64,000 bases of DNA from Bacillota bacterium (GTDB lineage: Bacteria; Bacillota; Clostridia; Lachnospirales; Lachnospiraceae): NCBI GenBank assembly GCA_023460575.1, contig JAEWPQ010000202.1, forward strand, positions 1 through 64,000, written 5' to 3'. How positions within the stretch are numbered: position 1 is the first letter of the stretch; each line of letters starts with the position of its first letter. Below the pieces are notes generated by a model. The model ran no database searches and was not told the origin of the DNA. It was given only the letters and a program-made list of their open reading frames with translations. This document shows, piece by piece, positions 9,045-17,196 of the stretch. The position numbers and the translations under genes were made by a program.

Positions 9045-11735
9045 TCAGCTTCTATTGACAACGCTTTCTTTGAGAGTTGTGGCAGCAATCTTTCCAGTAC
9101 GTACAATTGCATTTGTTGCGATCTTGACAGGAAGCTTTTCATAGGTATTGGGAACCGTATCATAAGTACGTTCCAGACTGATCGCATCAAATTTACATTT
9201 GGTGGTACATAAACCGCAGCCAATACACTTGTAGCTGTCAATTTCTACCGTACCGCATCCAAGGCAGCGTTCCGTCTCTTTCTTTAACTGTTCCTCAGTA
9301 AAGGTCATTCGTTCATCCTGGAAAGTGCCTTTTTTCTCTGGAGAATGGCCCGGTCTCTGACGGGGCGTCATGTCAAAATCCTGAATACCGATGGCAATGT
9401 TGTTCTTGTCAAAAGCATGATATTCACGGCGGTCACGGCCAAATACCAGAGACTGTCCTGGCTGTACATAACGGTGAATGGAAATCGCACCTTCTTTTCC
9501 CGATGCAATAGCATGGATTGCAAATTTAGGACCGGTAAAGCAGTCTCCGCCTACGAAAACGTCAGGCTCTGAAGTCTGTAATGTTAGGCTGTCTGCTTTT
9601 GCAGTACCTCCGCGGCCCTGCTCGACTCTGCTGTCTGCAAGAAGACCGCCCCATTCAATGGACTGACCAATGGAAAGCAGTACAGAATCAGCTTCCACTA
9701 TGATCGTATCATTTTCATCGTACGCTGGTGCAAAACGTTGGTCTGCATCAAATACGCTGGTGCAGCGCTTAAATTCCACGCCGGTCACCTTTCCGTCTTC
9801 CGTCAGGATTCGTTTGGGACCCCAGCCATTATGGAAGGAAACGTTATCTTCTTCAGCCTCAGCAATCTCATCTGGTAATGCAGGCATTTCACTAAGACTC
9901 TCCAGACAGTAAAGATTAATTTTATCTGCCCCCTGTCTTGCAGCAGTACGGGCAACGTCAATGGCCACATTTCCACCGCCGATCACTACTACATTACCGG
10001 AAAGCTCTGCCTTTCTTCCAAGGTTCACATTGCGAAGGAAATCTATTCCTGAAATAACACCCCCGGTTTCTTCCCCTTCAATGCCAAGACGTCTGCCTCC
10101 CTGTGCGCCTATTGCCAGATAAAAGGCTTCATATCCTTCTTCCCGGAGTTTATTAAGCGTAATATCTTTTCCAACTTCAATTCCGGTTTTAAAGGTAACG
10201 CCCATCTCCCGAAGGACGTCTATTTCAGCATTCAGAACCTCTTTTTCCAGGCGGAAGGAAGGAATGCCAAGAGTAAGCATACCACCCAGTTTCTCTTCTT
10301 TTTCAAAAACAGTTACCTGATAACCGTCAATCGCCAGGTAATACGCACAGGAAAGACCGGAAGGACCGGAACCCACCACAGCAATTTTATTTCCAAGATT
10401 ATAACGCATAGGAGGGATATAGCGGACAGTTGCATCCAGCTCTTTATCCGCAATAAATCTTTTGATTTCATCGATGGAAACCGGTTCATCAATGTCTCCG
10501 CGGGTGCACTCACTTTCACAGCCATGAGGGCAGATCCGACCACAGACAGCAGGAAAAGGGTTTTCTTTTTTTATCAATTCTAACGCTTCACGGTAACGGC
10601 CGGAAGCAGCAAGCTTTATGTAGCCCTGTACGGATATATGTGCGGGACAGGCTGTTTTACAGGGAGATGTTCCTTCTTTGGCAACATCTTTACGGTTTAC
10701 CCGGTAATCCACATTCCAGTTGCTTTCTTTCCAGATATGGTCGCGGGCGGTAGGTTCTGCCTTTATGGTGACAGGTGTTTTGGAACAGAGCTTTTGTCCA
10801 AGTGTTAACGCATTCACCGGGCAGTTTTCCACACACTGTCCGCAGGCCACACAGTTTTCCTTTTTTACTTTGGCTGTAAAATTGGACCGTATGGAATCAG
10901 GAGTATTAAAAAGTGTTGCAAGGCGGAGGGAAAAACAGGAACAGCCACAGCAGTTACAGATTGCCGCTGATTCACCAAGACCGTCGGTATGGGGCATTTC
11001 ATGCATCAGTCCGTTATTTTCTGCAAACTTAATAATCTCTTTTGCTTCTTCTCGGGTAATCTGGCGCCCTCTGCCTGTCTTTATATAATATTCGGCACCT
11101 TCCCCCATCTGGATGCAGATGTCTTTTTCCAGATGACCGCAGCCCTCATCAATGACACGGCGCGACTGACGGCAGGAGCAGTCAGATACGGAGAATGTAT
11201 CATATTTATCCAGGTAATAGGAAAGATGTTCCCAGGGTTTCGTGCCGGGAATATCCCTGATGGCCTCTTCTACAGGAATAACACGCATCATGGCCATACC
11301 CTGCGGAAATTTAGCAGCCATGGGTGCAAGACGCAGTCTGGTATATTCTTCAAATGCTTTTCCGATTTCAGGATGCTCGTTTAACTGTTCCCGGTTATTT
11401 ACCATCATTTCCAGCATACCGGGGGCAAAGATATTCACAAAAAAACGTTCTTTGTGATCTTCTTTATCTTTCCATACTTTGACTACACCGGTGTAAGCCA
11501 GCTGCTCTAAGAGGACCTTCGTCTCTTTTTTACTTTTTCCGAAGCGTTTTGCCACATATTCAAAGGTACGCGGCTTGCGCAGCCCGATTATCATGGCAAT
11601 ATCAGCCATGTCATCGGTTACGACGCAGTCCAGTGCATAGTATTCGGGAGAATATTCATCAATTTTATTCATGACTCCTGCAATACCGCCTACCATTTTA
11701 GCCAGCTTTACTATTTTAGGTCTTAATTCACTCAT
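9045..11735 (-). CDS. Multi-cluster Fe-S/FAD oxidoreductase (GltD-like), Hyp-associated
   Basis: 896 residues. About 1-130 is a winged-helix-like region. Residues 180-320 are Cys-rich (DCSCRQ, CNCCGCSC, and a ferredoxin cluster CVACGQCVENCP at 295-306). Residues 355-800 form a glutamate-synthase-small-subunit/NfnB-like module, with CPAHI and GRICPHGCESEC Fe-S ligands, the FAD motif GSGPSG (455-460), and a second Rossmann motif GGGNVAIDVAR. A final ferredoxin part (CIGCGLCTTKC) closes the protein. It should transfer electrons between NAD(P)H, flavin and Fe-S clusters in the cytoplasm. Its place between hypA and hypB suggests a link to hydrogenase, but its reaction is not known to me. Confidence 0.8.
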   Translation of the reverse strand: MSELRPKIVKLAKMVGGIAGVMNKIDEYSPEYYALDCVVTDDMADIAMIIGLRKPRTFEYVAKRFGKSKKETKVLLEQLAYTGVVKVWKDKEDHKERFFVNIFAPGMLEMMVNNREQLNEHPEIGKAFEEYTRLRLAPMAAKFPQGMAMMRVIPVEEAIRDIPGTKPWEHLSYYLDKYDTFSVSDCSCRQSRRVIDEGCGHLEKDICIQMGEGAEYYIKTGRGRQITREEAKEIIKFAENNGLMHEMPHTDGLGESAAICNCCGCSCFSLRLATLFNTPDSIRSNFTAKVKKENCVACGQCVENCPVNALTLGQKLCSKTPVTIKAEPTARDHIWKESNWNVDYRVNRKDVAKEGTSPCKTACPAHISVQGYIKLAASGRYREALELIKKENPFPAVCGRICPHGCESECTRGDIDEPVSIDEIKRFIADKELDATVRYIPPMRYNLGNKIAVVGSGPSGLSCAYYLAIDGYQVTVFEKEEKLGGMLTLGIPSFRLEKEVLNAEIDVLREMGVTFKTGIEVGKDITLNKLREEGYEAFYLAIGAQGGRRLGIEGEETGGVISGIDFLRNVNLGRKAELSGNVVVIGGGNVAIDVARTAARQGADKINLYCLESLSEMPALPDEIAEAEEDNVSFHNGWGPKRILTEDGKVTGVEFKRCTSVFDADQRFAPAYDENDTIIVEADSVLLSIGQSIEWGGLLADSRVEQGRGGTAKADSLTLQTSEPDVFVGGDCFTGPKFAIHAIASGKEGAISIHRYVQPGQSLVFGRDRREYHAFDKNNIAIGIQDFDMTPRQRPGHSPEKKGTFQDERMTFTEEQLKKETERCLGCGTVEIDSYKCIGCGLCTTKCKFDAISLERTYDTVPNTYEKLPVKIATNAIVRTGKIAATTLKESVVNRS

Positions 11736-11805
11736 TGTTCCCTCTCCCGCGCCTGTTTCGCGCGTTTAGAATTTATCAGATATCTTTTAAGATCGTTTCT
11801 TTTTG

Positions 11806-12474
11806 TTATTCACGCCAGGCTTTTACTGCATTGCCAAGCCAGTCGGTCCATTCCTTTATCCCTTCCTCTTTCAGTGCACTGATGGGAATAATAACTGCGT
11901 TTGGATTACGGAGACGTATATTTGCTTTGCATTTTTCCAGATCAAAATTAAAGTATGGCAATACATCCATCTTGTTGATCAGAACCACATCACAGATAGA
12001 AAACATCAGCGGGTATTTCAGGGGCTTATCGTCTCCTTCCGGTACAGAGAGAATCATGGCATTTTTTACAGCACCGGTATCAAATTCGGCAGGGCAGACT
12101 AAGTTGCCCACATTTTCCAATATAACAAGGTCAAGGCCCGCCGGATCAAGCCCCTCCAGTCCCTGACGTGTCATTTCCGCATCCAGATGGCACATACCGC
12201 CTGTATGAAGCTGAATGGCTTTTGCACCTGTCTGGGAAATGGTACGGGCATCCACATCAGAATCAATATCTGCCTCCATAACACCGATATGCAGTTCATC
12301 TTTTAAGGCATTAATTGTACGGACGAGAGTGGTTGTCTTACCTGCTCCGGGACTCGACATCAGATTAAGAAGAAATACCTTCTTATCCTTTAATTCTTCC
12401 CGAAGCTTTTCAGCCTGTATGTTGTTGTCAGCAAAGACACTTGTTTTTATCTCAAGAATTTTAAAATCTTTCAT
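11806..12474 (-). CDS. hypB: Hydrogenase/urease nickel-incorporation GTPase HypB
   Basis: 222 residues from the ATG preceded by AAGGAAGGAG; an in-frame upstream ATG at 12570 would add 32 residues lacking homology and a ribosome site. P-loop SSPGAGKTT at 40-48; the metal site GGMCHLDA carries Cys95 and His96; NKMD is the G4 motif. It is a SIMIBI-class GTPase that delivers nickel to [NiFe]-hydrogenase together with HypA. It lacks the N-terminal His-rich nickel store seen in some HypB proteins. First gene of the operon. Confidence 0.93.
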   Translation of the reverse strand: MKDFKILEIKTSVFADNNIQAEKLREELKDKKVFLLNLMSSPGAGKTTTLVRTINALKDELHIGVMEADIDSDVDARTISQTGAKAIQLHTGGMCHLDAEMTRQGLEGLDPAGLDLVILENVGNLVCPAEFDTGAVKNAMILSVPEGDDKPLKYPLMFSICDVVLINKMDVLPYFNFDLEKCKANIRLRNPNAVIIPISALKEEGIKEWTDWLGNAVKAWRE

Positions 12475-12519
12475 GCGCTGCGCTCCTTCCTTAACATTCT
12501 GGTTCAGTCTAATAGTATT

Positions 12520-12548
12520 ATTATAAAATATTCTCTGTGTACTGGCAA
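12520..12548 (-). promoter_or_regulatory. Promoter of the hypB operon
   Basis: On the minus strand TTGCCA (12543-12548), a 17-bp spacer and TATAAT (12520-12525) precede hypB. It is divergent from the GntR promoter about 40 bp away. Confidence 0.7.
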
Positions 12549-12587
12549 TAATGCAAAAAATAACTGTCATTATCCCATAATTTTTTA

Positions 12588-12643
12588 TTGAATTTTAGTA
12601 AGAATATATGATAAAATAGTATCAATCTCTGGTATGACCAGAG
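12588..12643 (+). promoter_or_regulatory. GntR promoter and autoregulatory operator
   Basis: TTGAAT (12588-12593), an 18-bp gap and TAAAAT (12612-12617) form a plausible promoter. The perfect repeat CTCTGGT-ATG-ACCAGAG (12627-12643) lies just downstream. Its core TGGTNNNACCA is the known operator form of FadR/FCD-type GntR proteins, which is what the next gene encodes. Confidence 0.7.
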
Positions 12644-12661
12644 CCAGAACAAGGGGGAAAA

Positions 12662-13363
12662 ATGGAATTTCAGAAACTTAGCGCTTTAAGCTTAAAAGAA
12701 ATGTTTATTCGTCAGATTCGTGACATGATTTTATCCGGACAAATGCCGGTTGGAAGCAGACTGCCTTCTGAAAGGGACATAGCAAGGCAGATGCAGGTGA
12801 GCCGCGCAGTCGTTAACAGCGGGTTTGCTGAACTTGAAAAGCAGGGGTTTCTGGAAGTGCATCCGAGGCAGGGGGTATTCGTGGCAGATTACGGCAGGAA
12901 CGGTAACATTAATACCTTAAATGCCATTATGGAATATCACGGAGATACGCTTGGGCAGTCCGAAATTCACTCAATCATAGAAGTGCGGCGGGCGTTGGAA
13001 CACCTGGCAACCGATTCGATTATAAAAAACTCATCAAATGAAGATATTCTGGGATTGGAGGGATTATTAGAGGAGGTTGCTGCTGCAAAAAACATAGATA
13101 ATACAGTTCTTGCCACCTTTTCTTTTCATCACAAACTTTCCGTTATAAGCGGAAACAGTATTATACCGTTGATCTACATATCATTTAAACCTGTTGTAAC
13201 ACAGCTTTGGAAGCGATTTTGTATACGATACGGAAAAGAGGCGTTATACGACAGCGTGCTTTGTTTATATAAATGTATCAAAGAACGTGATGCCGGGGCA
13301 GCGAGGAGATGTACCGATAAACAGTTGGATGACGCACTAGAGGGCGGACATCAGATTTATTAG
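12662..13363 (+). CDS. GntR-family (FadR/FCD) regulator
   Basis: 233 residues. N-terminal winged helix-turn-helix at about 10-75 (QIRDMILSGQMPVGSRLPSERDIARQMQVSRAVV) and a C-terminal all-helical FCD ligand-binding domain (EVRRALEHLATDS near 110, HHKLSVISGN near 158). FCD regulators bind small carboxylates or related metabolites, often with a metal. Divergent from the hypB operon, so control of that operon is likely but inferred; its own operator site is visible. Confidence 0.88.
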   Translation: MEFQKLSALSLKEMFIRQIRDMILSGQMPVGSRLPSERDIARQMQVSRAVVNSGFAELEKQGFLEVHPRQGVFVADYGRNGNINTLNAIMEYHGDTLGQSEIHSIIEVRRALEHLATDSIIKNSSNEDILGLEGLLEEVAAAKNIDNTVLATFSFHHKLSVISGNSIIPLIYISFKPVVTQLWKRFCIRYGKEALYDSVLCLYKCIKERDAGAARRCTDKQLDDALEGGHQIY

Positions 13364-13533
13364 GGGACGTGTAATTGTATTTGTATTCTACCGTGGAGTA
13401 TCATTCTTTAACTGTTTATCAATATCTTGTCCACCATCTGTACGCACATAAGCAATACTTTTTATTTGATATGTGGTTTATATTTAAATGTTTAAAAGCA
13501 GTAAAAATACGCATTTAAAACAGCTAGCAATAC

Positions 13534-13565
13534 AAAAGGCAGGATCGTAATGATACCTGCCTTTT
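13534..13565. terminator. Bidirectional terminator
   Basis: AAAAGGCAGG pairs with CCTGCCTTTT between the GntR gene and the convergent small Cys/Asn-rich gene. T-runs occur on both sides. The rest of 13364-13533 shows nothing I can identify. Confidence 0.75.
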
Positions 13566-13573
13566 ATCATATT

Positions 13574-13795
13574 CTAAAGAGTGTTATTGTTAAAGCTGTT
13601 ATTAATTATTATGATAATGTTATCATTGAAGTTATCTCTGAAGTTATCGCTGAAATTATCGTTAAAGTTACCGTTAAAATCATCATCAGATTCCACTTCA
13701 TTCGCTTCTCTGAATAAACGTTCGCACCATTCACGGTTTTCATCACGTTCAGAAAAGGAATTACGTCTACAGCAAACACATCTACAGCAACACAT
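13574..13795 (-). CDS. Small Cys-rich, NF-repeat protein of unknown function
   Basis: 73 residues starting MCCCRCVCCRR at an ATG 8 nt after GGGAG. The N-terminus has five Cys in eight residues. The middle (FSERDENREWCERLFREANE) looks helical. The C-terminal third is a tandem repeat of the form (N/D)NF(N/S/R)D encoded by imperfect 12-nt repeats, ending in a run of Ile and Asn. I do not recognise a family. Cys clusters and Asn/Phe repeats occur in some spore-surface proteins, but nothing here proves that role. Confidence 0.55.
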   Translation of the reverse strand: MCCCRCVCCRRNSFSERDENREWCERLFREANEVESDDDFNGNFNDNFSDNFRDNFNDNIIIIINNSFNNNTL

Positions 13796-13968
13796 AAATA
13801 TGACTCCCTTCTTAATAGGATACACTATATATTATGCTGAAGTTAGACAAGTTGTTAAAATCGTTCCTTTTTCGTTTTAATAACAACTGATGGTATCGTT
13901 TTGAAATGAAACAGAAAGAAACTCATTAAACCCATCCATGTTATGCTGCCCGATTTCTATTCATATAT

Positions 13969-14385
13969 TTACTTTTTCAGCCTGTTTTTTAAATCAATGA
14001 TTTTGTTCTCAATTATCCCGATTATTTCCTCAAAAACAGCATCATCTTTCCCTGTGGGATCATCTAATCCCCAGTCCTCTCTCATTTTACAGGGAATAAC
14101 AGGGCAATTGACATTGCAGCCCATAGTAATTACTACATCCGGACCCGGTATATTTTGAATTAACTTACTCTTCTGCGTTGCTTCCATATCAATCCCATAT
14201 ATCTTTTTCATTAATCTGACCGCGTCCTGATTGATCTGATCTTTTAACTCAGTTCCTGCCGAATGACTTTCAAATACATCGCTGGCGAGATGCTTTCCCA
14301 GCGCTTCAGCTATCTGACTCCGGCAGGAATTATGAACACAAACGAAGGCAACTTTCGGTTTATTATCTTTTTTCTTTTCACTCAT
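13969..14385 (-). CDS. arsC: Thioredoxin-coupled arsenate reductase ArsC
   Basis: 138 residues, typical for the low-molecular-weight phosphatase-type ArsC. The phosphate loop CVHNSCR (Cys16 to Arg22, CX5R) holds the nucleophile. The redox cysteines are in TMGCNVNCP (90, 94), followed by DWGLDDPTG. It reduces arsenate to arsenite for export by the adjacent Acr3. The start is the ATG with AGAGGTG upstream; the frame continues upstream into an arsD/arsA remnant without a stop. Confidence 0.93.
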   Translation of the reverse strand: MSEKKKDNKPKVAFVCVHNSCRSQIAEALGKHLASDVFESHSAGTELKDQINQDAVRLMKKIYGIDMEATQKSKLIQNIPGPDVVITMGCNVNCPVIPCKMREDWGLDDPTGKDDAVFEEIIGIIENKIIDLKNRLKK

Positions 14386-14688
14386 TGTTATCACCTCTTT
14401 TTTTTTCAGCAAATACAGACTCTCATCTTTTATTTCGTCCGGTCTCCAGCTTATCACTGCAAAATTTCCATTTGCATGCTCAGCCACCTGATTAATCCAT
14501 TCAATTTCATTACTGGCTTTTGCTGACAGCAATTTATTCGTCGTACCGATTTCTCCATCCACAATAATAACTGGTAACCCTTCCACGCCTTTTTTACTGA
14601 CAAAATCATTTACTGTTTTATTGACCACAAATTCCTGAGGGGCATTTGTAAGATTAAACCGGTCAACATGCACTCCGTTGTTCTTTAT
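14386..14688 (-). pseudogene. Fused remnant of arsD and arsA
   Basis: Directly after the acr3 stop, and in the same reading frame, comes KNNGVHVDRFNLTNAPQEF, the middle of ArsD (metallochaperone), continuing to LPVIIVDGE. It then changes to AKASNEIEWIN-NFAVISW, which resembles the C-terminal tail of the ArsA ATPase, and reads into arsC. The ArsD N-terminus with its vicinal cysteines and nearly all of ArsA are missing. A GTG at 14673 has no proper ribosome-binding site. An original acr3-arsD-arsA-arsC order that lost two blocks is the simplest reading. Confidence 0.75.
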
Positions 14689-15729
14689 TTAAAACCAATG
14701 AGCTGTCTTATTTGCTATCTTAACAAGGATTAACATAATCGGTACCTCAGTCAAAACACCGACTACAGTAGCAAGAGCTGCCGGAGAATCCATTCCGAAC
14801 AGGGCAATCGCAACTGCAACTGCAAGTTCAAAGAAATTAGAAGCGCCTATCATACCTGCCGGAGCAGCTATATTATGAGGAAGTTTAAACGCCTTTGCTG
14901 CCAGATACGCAATGAAGAAAATTAAAAATGTCTGTATGGTCAGCGGCACTGCTATCAGTAATATGTGAAGTGGATTATTTAAAATTACATCACCCTGGAA
15001 GGAAAATAAAAGTATAAGCATCAATAATAAGCCGGCAATCGTTACCTGATCAAACTTAGGCAGAAACTGGTTTTCAAAATATTCTCTTCCTTTTTTCTTA
15101 CTGACATACATTCTTGTCAGCACACCTGCAGTTAAGGGTACCACAACAAATAAAACAACTGATAAAACCAGAGTATCCCAGGGAACGGATACCTTACTCA
15201 CTCCCAGTAAAAATTTAACTATAGGTACGAAAGCAATCAGAATAATTAAGTCATTGGTTGCTACCTGCACAACTGTATAGGCGGGATTTCCTTTCGTCAG
15301 CTGGCTCCATACAAAAACCATCGCAGTACAAGGTGCTGCTCCTAATAAAACGGCACCTGCTAAATATTCTTTTCCCAGATCTGCAGGTATCAATCCTTTA
15401 AATACGACATAGAAAAAGAAAGAAGCGATTCCAAACATAGTGAAGGGCTTAATCAGCCAGTTTGTAATCCAGGTTACATACAATCCTTTGGGATTTTTCC
15501 CCACATGTTTTACACTTTCAAAATCCACCTTCATCATCATTGGGTAAATCATAACCCAGATCAATATTGCCGTAGGAATAGAAACATTAGCATATTCAAA
15601 CTGACTGAAAAACCCAGGAACTGCCGGCAGAAACTTTCCGATCAATACACCAGTAATCATGCATAATGCTACCCATATGGTTAAATATCTTTGAAAAAAA
15701 CCAATTTCTGCTGATTTCTCTTTATTCAT
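14689..15729 (-). CDS. acr3: Arsenite efflux carrier Acr3
   Basis: 346 residues with about ten membrane segments, the normal Acr3 size. The conserved Cys of the fourth helix is present in AAPCTAMVFVWS (Cys134), followed by the family motif NDLIILIAF. It exports As(III) (and possibly antimonite) across the cytoplasmic membrane using the proton gradient. Sits between arsR and arsC. Confidence 0.95.
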   Translation of the reverse strand: MNKEKSAEIGFFQRYLTIWVALCMITGVLIGKFLPAVPGFFSQFEYANVSIPTAILIWVMIYPMMMKVDFESVKHVGKNPKGLYVTWITNWLIKPFTMFGIASFFFYVVFKGLIPADLGKEYLAGAVLLGAAPCTAMVFVWSQLTKGNPAYTVVQVATNDLIILIAFVPIVKFLLGVSKVSVPWDTLVLSVVLFVVVPLTAGVLTRMYVSKKKGREYFENQFLPKFDQVTIAGLLLMLILLFSFQGDVILNNPLHILLIAVPLTIQTFLIFFIAYLAAKAFKLPHNIAAPAGMIGASNFFELAVAVAIALFGMDSPAALATVVGVLTEVPIMLILVKIANKTAHWF

Positions 15730-15740
15730 TACGACTCTCC

Positions 15741-16088
15741 TTAATGTGTTATTTTTGAATTTGCACAGACATCAACGTTTTTATACTTTTCGCATTGTTT
15801 ATGATCTGTCTCATAGGTTGGCAATTCAACGATCTTTTGCTGCAGATACTTCCACAGGTTTTTATGTTCCTTCTTAAAACTATCGTTTATGCCAAAATAT
15901 GCCCATTGTGCTTTTTTATAGCAATATAAAATCCCACAGTTTCTGAGTATTGTCAGATGCCTGGAAGCGTTTGACTGTGTCATATCCAGACAAACTTCAA
16001 TCTCACAGACACACATTTCTCTTTCCATCAGCAAAGTCAGAATTCGCAGCCTGCTCTCTTCAGAAAGTGCTTTAAAAATATCAACCAT
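15741..16088 (-). CDS. arsR: ArsR-family As(III)-responsive repressor (second copy)
   Basis: 115 residues. Winged helix with the metalloid site MCVCE (Cys26, Cys28) and recognition helix TQSNASRHLTIL. A C-terminal extension carries more Cys and His (HKQCEKY, VCANS). A GGAGGGAGGGG ribosome site precedes the ATG. It lies 11 bp before acr3, with another arsR upstream, so the operon may be controlled at two points. Confidence 0.9.
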   Translation of the reverse strand: MVDIFKALSEESRLRILTLLMEREMCVCEIEVCLDMTQSNASRHLTILRNCGILYCYKKAQWAYFGINDSFKKEHKNLWKYLQQKIVELPTYETDHKQCEKYKNVDVCANSKITH

Positions 16089-16123
16089 AGTTCCCCTCCC
16101 TCCTCTTTAAATACTTATATGAG

Positions 16124-16157
16124 CATATATGCATATTCTATGCGCCGGATAATTATA
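16124..16157 (-). promoter_or_regulatory. Possible promoter/operator of the inner arsR
   Basis: Between the two arsR genes lies the AT-rich palindrome GCATATATGC (16124-16133) and, on the minus strand, TATAAT (16152-16157). No good -35 box is visible. A second ArsR-controlled start is possible. Confidence 0.35.
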
Positions 16158-16186
16158 TGTTTCAAGAATACGCTGTTTAAGCATGA

Positions 16187-16510
16187 TTAATCGCAATGTT
16201 TATCCGTTTTAGGGTATTTACAGATACAGTTTTCCTGTTCTGTAGTCATGTTACACCAGTAATTTTTTATAAGCTCAATTAACTGTGTATTATTGCTGTA
16301 ATGCATCCAGGATCCTTCTTTACGGCTAATTACAAGTCCGCATTCTGTAAGTATCCTCATATGATAAGATAATGTGGGCTGTGTGATCTCAAAACATTCC
16401 AGTATATCACATGCGCAAAGCTCACCGCAGGATAACATCTCTATGATTTTCAACCTTGTAGCATCGCCTAATGCTTTAAATACCGGTGCATAGTCTGTAT
16501 GCAGATCCAT
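16187..16510 (-). CDS. arsR: ArsR-family As(III)-responsive repressor
   Basis: 107 residues from the ATG served by GGAGAG; an ATG five codons earlier lacks a ribosome site. The metalloid site ELCACD (Cys32, Cys34) matches the classic ELCVCD of ArsR, and QPTLSYHMRIL is the recognition helix. The C-terminus has CNMTTEQENCIC, additional thiols. First gene of the acr3-arsC unit, behind a strong promoter with two inverted repeats. Confidence 0.92.
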   Translation of the reverse strand: MDLHTDYAPVFKALGDATRLKIIEMLSCGELCACDILECFEITQPTLSYHMRILTECGLVISRKEGSWMHYSNNTQLIELIKNYWCNMTTEQENCICKYPKTDKHCD

Positions 16511-16545
16511 TCTGTTTCTCTCCATTCATATACTTCCATTCATGC

Positions 16546-16598
16546 ATAGATATTTATCTATATCTTTATTATAAAAGCATATTGATATTTGTCAATAT
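16546..16598 (-). promoter_or_regulatory. ars promoter with two ArsR-type operators
   Basis: On the minus strand TTGACA (16590-16595), a 16-bp spacer and TATAAT (16568-16573). The repeat ATATTGA-N6-TCAATAT (16579-16598) overlaps the -35, and the 16-bp palindrome ATAGATATTTATCTAT (16546-16561) follows the -10. Their positions fit repression by ArsR. Confidence 0.75.
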
Positions 16599-17121
16599 AC
16601 TTTATGTAAATTCTCTCTGATAATTCCAGACTGTAAAGTCCAGTATCCATTTTCTTCGGATCTTCTGATTAACTCTTCCAAAAGTGCTGTACCAACTTTC
16701 TGGCCTTGAGACTGCTTACAGATATAGATGCTTACTTCTGCTACTCCTGAATAAACGCACCGCCCGGAAACCGGAGATAAAGCTGCCCAGCCCAAAATCT
16801 TATCACCGCTTCTGACTACCAGCCGGCAGTTCTTACAGTGACCTTTATCCCACTCTTCCCAGCCTGGTGCCTCGCTTTGAAACGTAGCAATTTTAGTACG
16901 TAATCCTCTTCCACCAGATTATTGATGGTCCGGCTCATTGTACTTTTATCCAATCCCAATAAGCGGGACAGATCAACTAATGAAATTTTTTCTTTACGGC
17001 TGATTTTAACAATCGCATGGCACTGTGTTAAACTAACACCGCAACAGGAAGCGTGGCTTTTTTCCAGAATTCCTAAATCCCTGACCAGTATATTTGCAAC
17101 AGTTATTTTTATAATTTTATT
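16592..17121 (-). pseudogene. Decayed MarR-GNAT gene
   Basis: From 17121 down to about 16895 the minus strand encodes a MarR-type domain without a start (LVRDLGILEKS, SCCGVSLTQCH, LLGLDKSTMSRTINNLVEED). Around 16890-16905 it jumps frame into a phosphinothricin/arsenic-type N-acetyltransferase (TFQSEAPGWEEWDKGH, GWAALSPVSGRCVYSGVAEVS) that ends early after LQSGI. A stop directly precedes the MarR part. Fused MarR-GNAT proteins are, as I recall, found in Firmicutes; this copy has lost both ends and the junction. The upstream end overlaps the promoter of the plus-strand arsR. Confidence 0.75.
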
Positions 17122-17131
17122 CTACAATGTA

Positions 17132-17185
17132 TTGACTTTACTTCATATAAAGCATATACTATGTTACATCAAATTATTTTGATGT
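17132..17185 (+). promoter_or_regulatory. Promoter and operator of the arsR-permease unit
   Basis: TTGACT (17132-17137), a 17-bp spacer and TATACT (17155-17160). The perfect repeat ACATCAAA-TTAT-TTTGATGT (17166-17185) lies between the -10 and the arsR start. It resembles ATCAA-type sites of ArsR/SmtB proteins. Confidence 0.75.
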
Positions 17186-17196
17186 GAGGTAAAAAT

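Noticed and set aside
12475..12570. Longer HypB starting at the ATG at 12570
   Set aside because: The added 32 residues overlap the promoter, are not HypB-like, and the ATG at 12474 has AAGGAAGGAG in place.
13620..13690. Short repeated units as a CRISPR array
   Set aside because: The units are about 12 nt, imperfect, without spacers, and read as an NF-repeat inside a coding frame.
13581..13880. Plus-strand frame with LSLKLSLKL repeats as an amphipathic peptide gene
   Set aside because: It starts at a GTG without a ribosome site and is the antisense image of the NF-repeat gene, which has a good one.
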